The notes under the pieces: generated by a model
The model's input: only the letters and a program-made list of their open reading frames with translations
Databases searched by the model: none
Told to the model about the DNA's origin: nothing
Shown here: positions 20,019 through 23,356 of the stretch, in pieces
Numbering within the stretch: the stretch's first letter is position 1
Layout: every line of letters begins with the position of its first letter
Program-made: the position numbers and the translations under genes
NCBI GenBank assembly: GCA_002422365.1
Contig: DIUO01000021.1
Coordinates: forward strand, 1-23,356
Length of the DNA: 23,356 bases
Source of the DNA: Proteobacteria bacterium UBA6156
GTDB lineage: Bacteria; Pseudomonadota; Alphaproteobacteria; UBA2136; UBA6156
Direction: 5' to 3'

Positions 20019-21929
20019 CTACCCACCCCGCCGCGCAAACTTGCGCACGGGCTTACCGGCGGGGGCAGGGGCCCCGCGCTGCGGGCGTTTGTCGTCCATG
20101 TAAACATCCTCTTTGCCCGCCAACCCAAAGGTCAGCCGCCCGCCCAGCGGGTCAGCTTCCTTCAACACCACATCCACTTTGGTGCCCACGCGCAGGCTGC
20201 CTTTGCCACGGGTCTTCCGCCAGCAGTTCAGGCTGCCCACAAACACCCACTCGCGGCCAAGGTCCCATTTGGGCAGCAACCCTTCGGCCACGCCATCCAC
20301 CGCCACAAAGCAGCCAAAGGGCACCACGCTAATCACCACTCCACTAAACGTCTTGCCCACCAGTTCAGTAAAATGCTGCGCCACCAGCCGGTCGCGGCTT
20401 TCCCATTCGGCTTGCTGGCTTTTACGCTCGGTGGCGTTAATCAATTCCGCCACCCGCGCCAGGCCCACCATGTCTTCGGGCTCGTCATCCGTTTTGGGCT
20501 TACCCGTCAACGCCTCCAGCAACGCCCTATGCACCACCAAATCCGCATACCGCCGTATCGGGCTGGTAAAGTGGCTATACAGCGGCAACGCCAGCCCGTA
20601 ATGCCCAATGTTGCCGGGGTCGTATTTGGCCTGAGACTGACTCTGCAACACCGCCCGCATCAATGTTAAAGCCGCCGGGTGGCCGTTCAGCTGTGCCACC
20701 AGCTTGGCCCAGGCCTTGGGACCGCCGTTGGGCGCGGGCACCGTAAAGCCCAGGGGGCTTAAACTTGCGCGCAAATTCTCCAGCTTTTCCTTGGTCGGTT
20801 CAGGGTGAATCCGGTACAACCCGCCTCCCTTCCGGCTCAGCGTCTCGGCCGCAGCCACATTGGCCAAAATCATCAATTCTTCAATCAGGCGGTGGGCATC
20901 CAGGCGCTCGCGCACACCCACATGGCTAATTTTGCCGTCTTTCACCTCCAGCTTCACTTCGGGTATGTCCAGGTCCAGCGCACCGCGCTTCACCCGCGCC
21001 TCCAGCAGCACCTTATAGGCCGCAAACAACCGCCCTAAACCTTCCGCAACCTCTGCGCTAACCTTAGCGTTTTCGCCATCAAAATGATGTTGCACCTGCT
21101 CATAGGTCAGCCGCGCCGCACTAAAAATACACCCGCGTTTAAAGCTATGCCGCACCAGCCGCCCATTCCCGTCAATCCACATTTCCACACCCAGCACCGG
21201 GCGTTCTTCCTGCGGGCGCAGGCTGCACAGGTCATTGCTCAGCCGCTCGGGCAGCATGGGCAGAACCTTGTCCGGAAAGTACGTACTATTCCCCCGCAGC
21301 AGCGCCTCGCGCTCCAGCGCGCTGCCGGGCTGCACATAGTGCGCCACGTCGGCAATCGCTACAATTATATGGTAACCACGCTGCACCTTGCCTTCCACCC
21401 ACGCTTCGGCCCACACCGCGTCATCAAAGTCCCTCGCGTCGGCACCATCAATCGTCACAATCGGCAGCTCGCGCCAGTCAGCACGCTTGTCGGCGGGGTT
21501 CCAGCGGTAGGCAGGCAGTTTTTCGGCCTCTTTCAGCACCTCAGCGGGCCATTCCACCCGCAGCGCGTGGTTGCAAATCGCCGCCCAGGTGGCGGCCTCG
21601 CTGGCGTTTACGGGCTTTATCGCCACCAAACGCTTGCCCACGTTGCTTTCCGGCTCCACTTCCACAAAGTCGCCGGTGTTTATCGCAAAATCGCCTTCAA
21701 CCAGCTCAAAATCGATATTCACCAAATCCCGCTGCAACACCCGCGCGCGTATATACGCCCCCTCGCGCACGGCTTGGGCCACCATGCGGGTGGGGCGCTC
21801 GGCTTGGGGGCGGCCTTGGCCCGGGGCAGGGGGCTTGCCGCGCCCTTTGCGGCCAAATTTTTCATATTTTTCGGCATTTTTATGTGGGTTGCGGGGTTGG
21901 GGGCCGTATTTGCGCTTGCGGGTTTTCAT
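20019..21929 (-). CDS. rnr: Ribonuclease R, N-terminally short form
   Basis: RNase R is a processive 3'-5' exoribonuclease of the RNB family that degrades structured RNA. The 636-residue protein has a basic N-terminus (about 1-50, Lys/Arg/Pro-rich), a cold-shock-like domain (about 57-100), the RNB catalytic domain with TIDGADARDFDDAVW (159-173, the Asp cluster), and a C-terminal S1 domain (FSGVVISVVPFGCFVAVDG). A basic tail (GKPVRKFARRGG) follows. Typical RNase R is about 720-810 residues; the N-terminal helix-turn-helix and first cold-shock domain appear to be missing. I choose the ATG at 21929 (MKTRKRKYG), preceded by GGGGG; the frame reaches 21968. It is divergent from frr. Confidence 0.93.
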   Translation of the reverse strand: MKTRKRKYGPQPRNPHKNAEKYEKFGRKGRGKPPAPGQGRPQAERPTRMVAQAVREGAYIRARVLQRDLVNIDFELVEGDFAINTGDFVEVEPESNVGKRLVAIKPVNASEAATWAAICNHALRVEWPAEVLKEAEKLPAYRWNPADKRADWRELPIVTIDGADARDFDDAVWAEAWVEGKVQRGYHIIVAIADVAHYVQPGSALEREALLRGNSTYFPDKVLPMLPERLSNDLCSLRPQEERPVLGVEMWIDGNGRLVRHSFKRGCIFSAARLTYEQVQHHFDGENAKVSAEVAEGLGRLFAAYKVLLEARVKRGALDLDIPEVKLEVKDGKISHVGVRERLDAHRLIEELMILANVAAAETLSRKGGGLYRIHPEPTKEKLENLRASLSPLGFTVPAPNGGPKAWAKLVAQLNGHPAALTLMRAVLQSQSQAKYDPGNIGHYGLALPLYSHFTSPIRRYADLVVHRALLEALTGKPKTDDEPEDMVGLARVAELINATERKSQQAEWESRDRLVAQHFTELVGKTFSGVVISVVPFGCFVAVDGVAEGLLPKWDLGREWVFVGSLNCWRKTRGKGSLRVGTKVDVVLKEADPLGGRLTFGLAGKEDVYMDDKRPQRGAPAPAGKPVRKFARRGG

Positions 21930-22024
21930 GCCCCCATGCTCGCATACTCTTGACGCTTGCGCCACCATGTCACATTGTCCGCCCTATTCAACGTATCGGC
22001 ATCAGCTCTTAAAGGAGAAACCCC

Positions 22025-22564
22025 ATGTCCAACCTCACCCAACGCCTGGAAGGCGCCGTCACCTCCGTCAAGCACGAGTTCTCCGGCCTGCGCACCGGCC
22101 GCGCCAGCACCGAACTCCTCGCCCCCGTCATGGTCGACGCCTACGGCAGCAAAATGCCCATCGCCCAGGTCGGCACTGTCAGCGTGGCCGAAGCCCGTCT
22201 CCTCACCGTCAACGTCTGGGATAAATCCCTCGTCCAACCCACCGAAAAAGCCATCCGGGAAAGCGGCCTCGGCCTCAACCCCTCGGTCGACGGCCAGCTT
22301 ATCCGTATTCCGTTGCCGGAGCTCAACGAGCAACGCCGCCAGGAACTCGTCAAACTCGCCCGTAAATATGCCGAAGAAGGCCGCATCGCCGTCCGCAACG
22401 TCCGCCGCGATGGTATGGACGCCATCAAAAAGCAGAAAGACGACGGCATGGGCGAAGACGACGCCAAACGCGAAATGGACAAGGTGGAAAAGGAAATTGA
22501 AGGCTTCATCGGCCAAATCGACGCCCTGTTGGCCGCCAAAGAAAAAGACATCATGACCATCTAA
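22025..22564 (+). CDS. frr: Ribosome recycling factor
   Basis: RRF works with EF-G to split the post-termination ribosome. The 179-residue protein is of normal size and has the family features: FSGLRTGRASTELLAPVMVDAYGSKMPIAQVG, VNVWDKSLVQPTEKAIRESGLGLNP, and the C-terminal helix (RNVRRDGMDAIKKQKDDGMGEDDAKRE). The SD AAAGGAG is strong. Its leader contains UUAAAGGAG (22009-22017), a 9-nt perfect complement of the loop region of the candidate small RNA at 19071. uppS follows, as in the frr-uppS order of many Proteobacteria; pyrH is not upstream here. Confidence 0.97.
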   Translation: MSNLTQRLEGAVTSVKHEFSGLRTGRASTELLAPVMVDAYGSKMPIAQVGTVSVAEARLLTVNVWDKSLVQPTEKAIRESGLGLNPSVDGQLIRIPLPELNEQRRQELVKLARKYAEEGRIAVRNVRRDGMDAIKKQKDDGMGEDDAKREMDKVEKEIEGFIGQIDALLAAKEKDIMTI

Positions 22565-22604
22565 GTTGTCGTAGCCGCCAAAACTGTGTACAGACAAACA
22601 AGAT

Positions 22605-22639
22605 CCTAAACACGAAAACACGAAACACGAAAAAACGAG
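22605..22639 (+). repeat. A/C-rich repetitive leader before uppS
   Basis: Short units of the form AAACACGAAAACACGAAACA end directly before the uppS ATG. No SD is visible. Same type as at 4776, 12495 and 14021. Confidence 0.75.
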
Positions 22640-22640
22640 T

Positions 22641-23356
22641 ATGAAAGACCATCTCCCCACCCACGTCGCCTTTATTATGGACGGCAACGGCCGCTGGGCC
22701 CAAAAGCGCGGCCTGGCCCGCCTAAAGGGCCACGCCCAGGGCATAGAAACCGTGCGCCGCGTGTGCGAAGAACTGGCAACTCTGGGCGTGGAATACGCCA
22801 CCTTCTACGCCTTCAGTACCGAAAACTGGAAACGCCCATGGGAAGAAGTCAGCGGCCTCTTCACCCTCATGCGCAGCTATTTCAAAAACGAACTCGATAA
22901 AATCATGGAGAAAAACCTGCGCGTCCGCTTTATTGGCGACCGCACCCCTACCTCCAAACTCCCCGCCGATATCTTGGAGCTGATGACCGAAGTGGAAACC
23001 AAAACCGCCGCCAACACCGGCCTCACCGCCGTGTTTGCGGTCAATTATAGCGGAAGGGATGAACTCCTCCGCGCCGCCACCCAGCTGGTGCAGCACAGCG
23101 CCACTACCGGAGAAGTCGTCACCCCGGAAATGATGGCCGCCGCACTCGACACCCACGGCATCCCGGACCCCGACCTCGTCATCCGCACCAGTGGCGAACA
23201 ACGCCTGTCCAACTTCCTGCTCTGGCAGTTGGCCTATGCCGAACTCTACTTCAGCGATGTGGCCTGGCCCGACTTCTCCGCCACCCACCTCCAAGCGGCC
23301 CTCAGCAGCTACACCACCCGCAACCGCCGCTTCGGTGCCCTCCCGCAAACCTCCGC
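22641..23356 (+). CDS. uppS: Undecaprenyl diphosphate synthase (3' end outside the window)
   Basis: A cis-prenyltransferase that adds eight isoprene units to farnesyl diphosphate, making the lipid carrier for peptidoglycan and O-antigen. Translation from the ATG at 22641 gives about 238 visible residues with no stop before the window edge. The substrate-binding start HVAFIMDGNGRWAQKRG holds the catalytic Asp14, and the later blocks AFSTENWKRP, VNYSGRDEL and RTSGEQRLSNFLLWQ are diagnostic. The protein is close to full length at the window edge; only the C-terminal tail is missing. It lies 76 bases after frr and probably shares its transcript. No SD is present; the leader is A/C-rich and repetitive. 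Confidence 0.96.
   Translation, partial: MKDHLPTHVAFIMDGNGRWAQKRGLARLKGHAQGIETVRRVCEELATLGVEYATFYAFSTENWKRPWEEVSGLFTLMRSYFKNELDKIMEKNLRVRFIGDRTPTSKLPADILELMTEVETKTAANTGLTAVFAVNYSGRDELLRAATQLVQHSATTGEVVTPEMMAAALDTHGIPDPDLVIRTSGEQRLSNFLLWQLAYAELYFSDVAWPDFSATHLQAALSSYTTRNRRFGALPQTS

Noticed and set aside
20113..21953. Several open frames on plus opposite rnr
   Set aside because: Pro/His/Arg/Gln-rich shadows of RNase R without domain motifs.

Overview
The window looks like chromosomal DNA from a member of the Alphaproteobacteria, probably a poorly characterised, gene-dense lineage. This is inferred from gene content and order: prfA followed by prmC, ruvX divergent from gatC-gatA, a full GatCAB set, secE-nusG, frr-uppS, an alphaproteobacterial-type bS21 and a VirB11-type ATPase. 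Base composition is GC-rich (near 60% by eye). No rRNA, tRNA, CRISPR array, transposase or phage structural gene is visible.

Layout. 29-3479 (minus): translation-termination operon prfA-prmC followed by two overlapping lipoprotein genes. 3480-4393: structured leader and an orphan membrane/coiled-coil gene on plus, then a shared bidirectional terminator and rpsU on minus. 4740-7773: UbiG-like methyltransferase, glutaredoxin (minus), a second methyltransferase and a lone VirB11-like ATPase. 7882-9478: two tandem genes of one unusual Nudix subfamily, each with a strong Shine-Dalgarno (SD) sequence and its own hairpin terminator. 9553-12096 (minus): CPD photolyase, an orphan gene and ruvX. 12170-17324 (plus): gatC, gatA, two flavoprotein reductases, a GIY-YIG protein and gatB. 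17398-17775 (minus): orphan gene. 17870-18967: secE-nusG, with a Lys/Ala-rich extension on NusG. 18968-19278 has no large gene but holds a tandem structured repeat, a strong promoter and a strong terminator. 19279-21929 (minus): rnr and an M50B-like membrane peptidase. 22025-23356 (plus): frr and the 5' part of uppS.

How the genes work together. Most of the window serves translation and its quality control: RF1 and its methyltransferase, S21, GatCAB transamidation, RRF, RNase R, and the SecE/NusG pair. Between these core genes sit single-gene orphan cassettes (3650, 7882, 8618, 11530 minus, 17775 minus). They carry strong SDs and tight terminators, whereas several core genes instead have SD-poor, A/C-rich repetitive leaders.

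The most interesting non-coding signal is at 19036-19130. A near-consensus promoter is placed to start a transcript of about 60 nt that opens with a hairpin whose loop mimics the anti-Shine-Dalgarno end of 16S rRNA, and it ends in a textbook terminator. A second, diverged copy of the element lies at 19191-19242. There the opposite strand shows a well-spaced SD and a 25-codon ORF inside a nested stem-loop. Which strand is functional cannot be settled from sequence alone.
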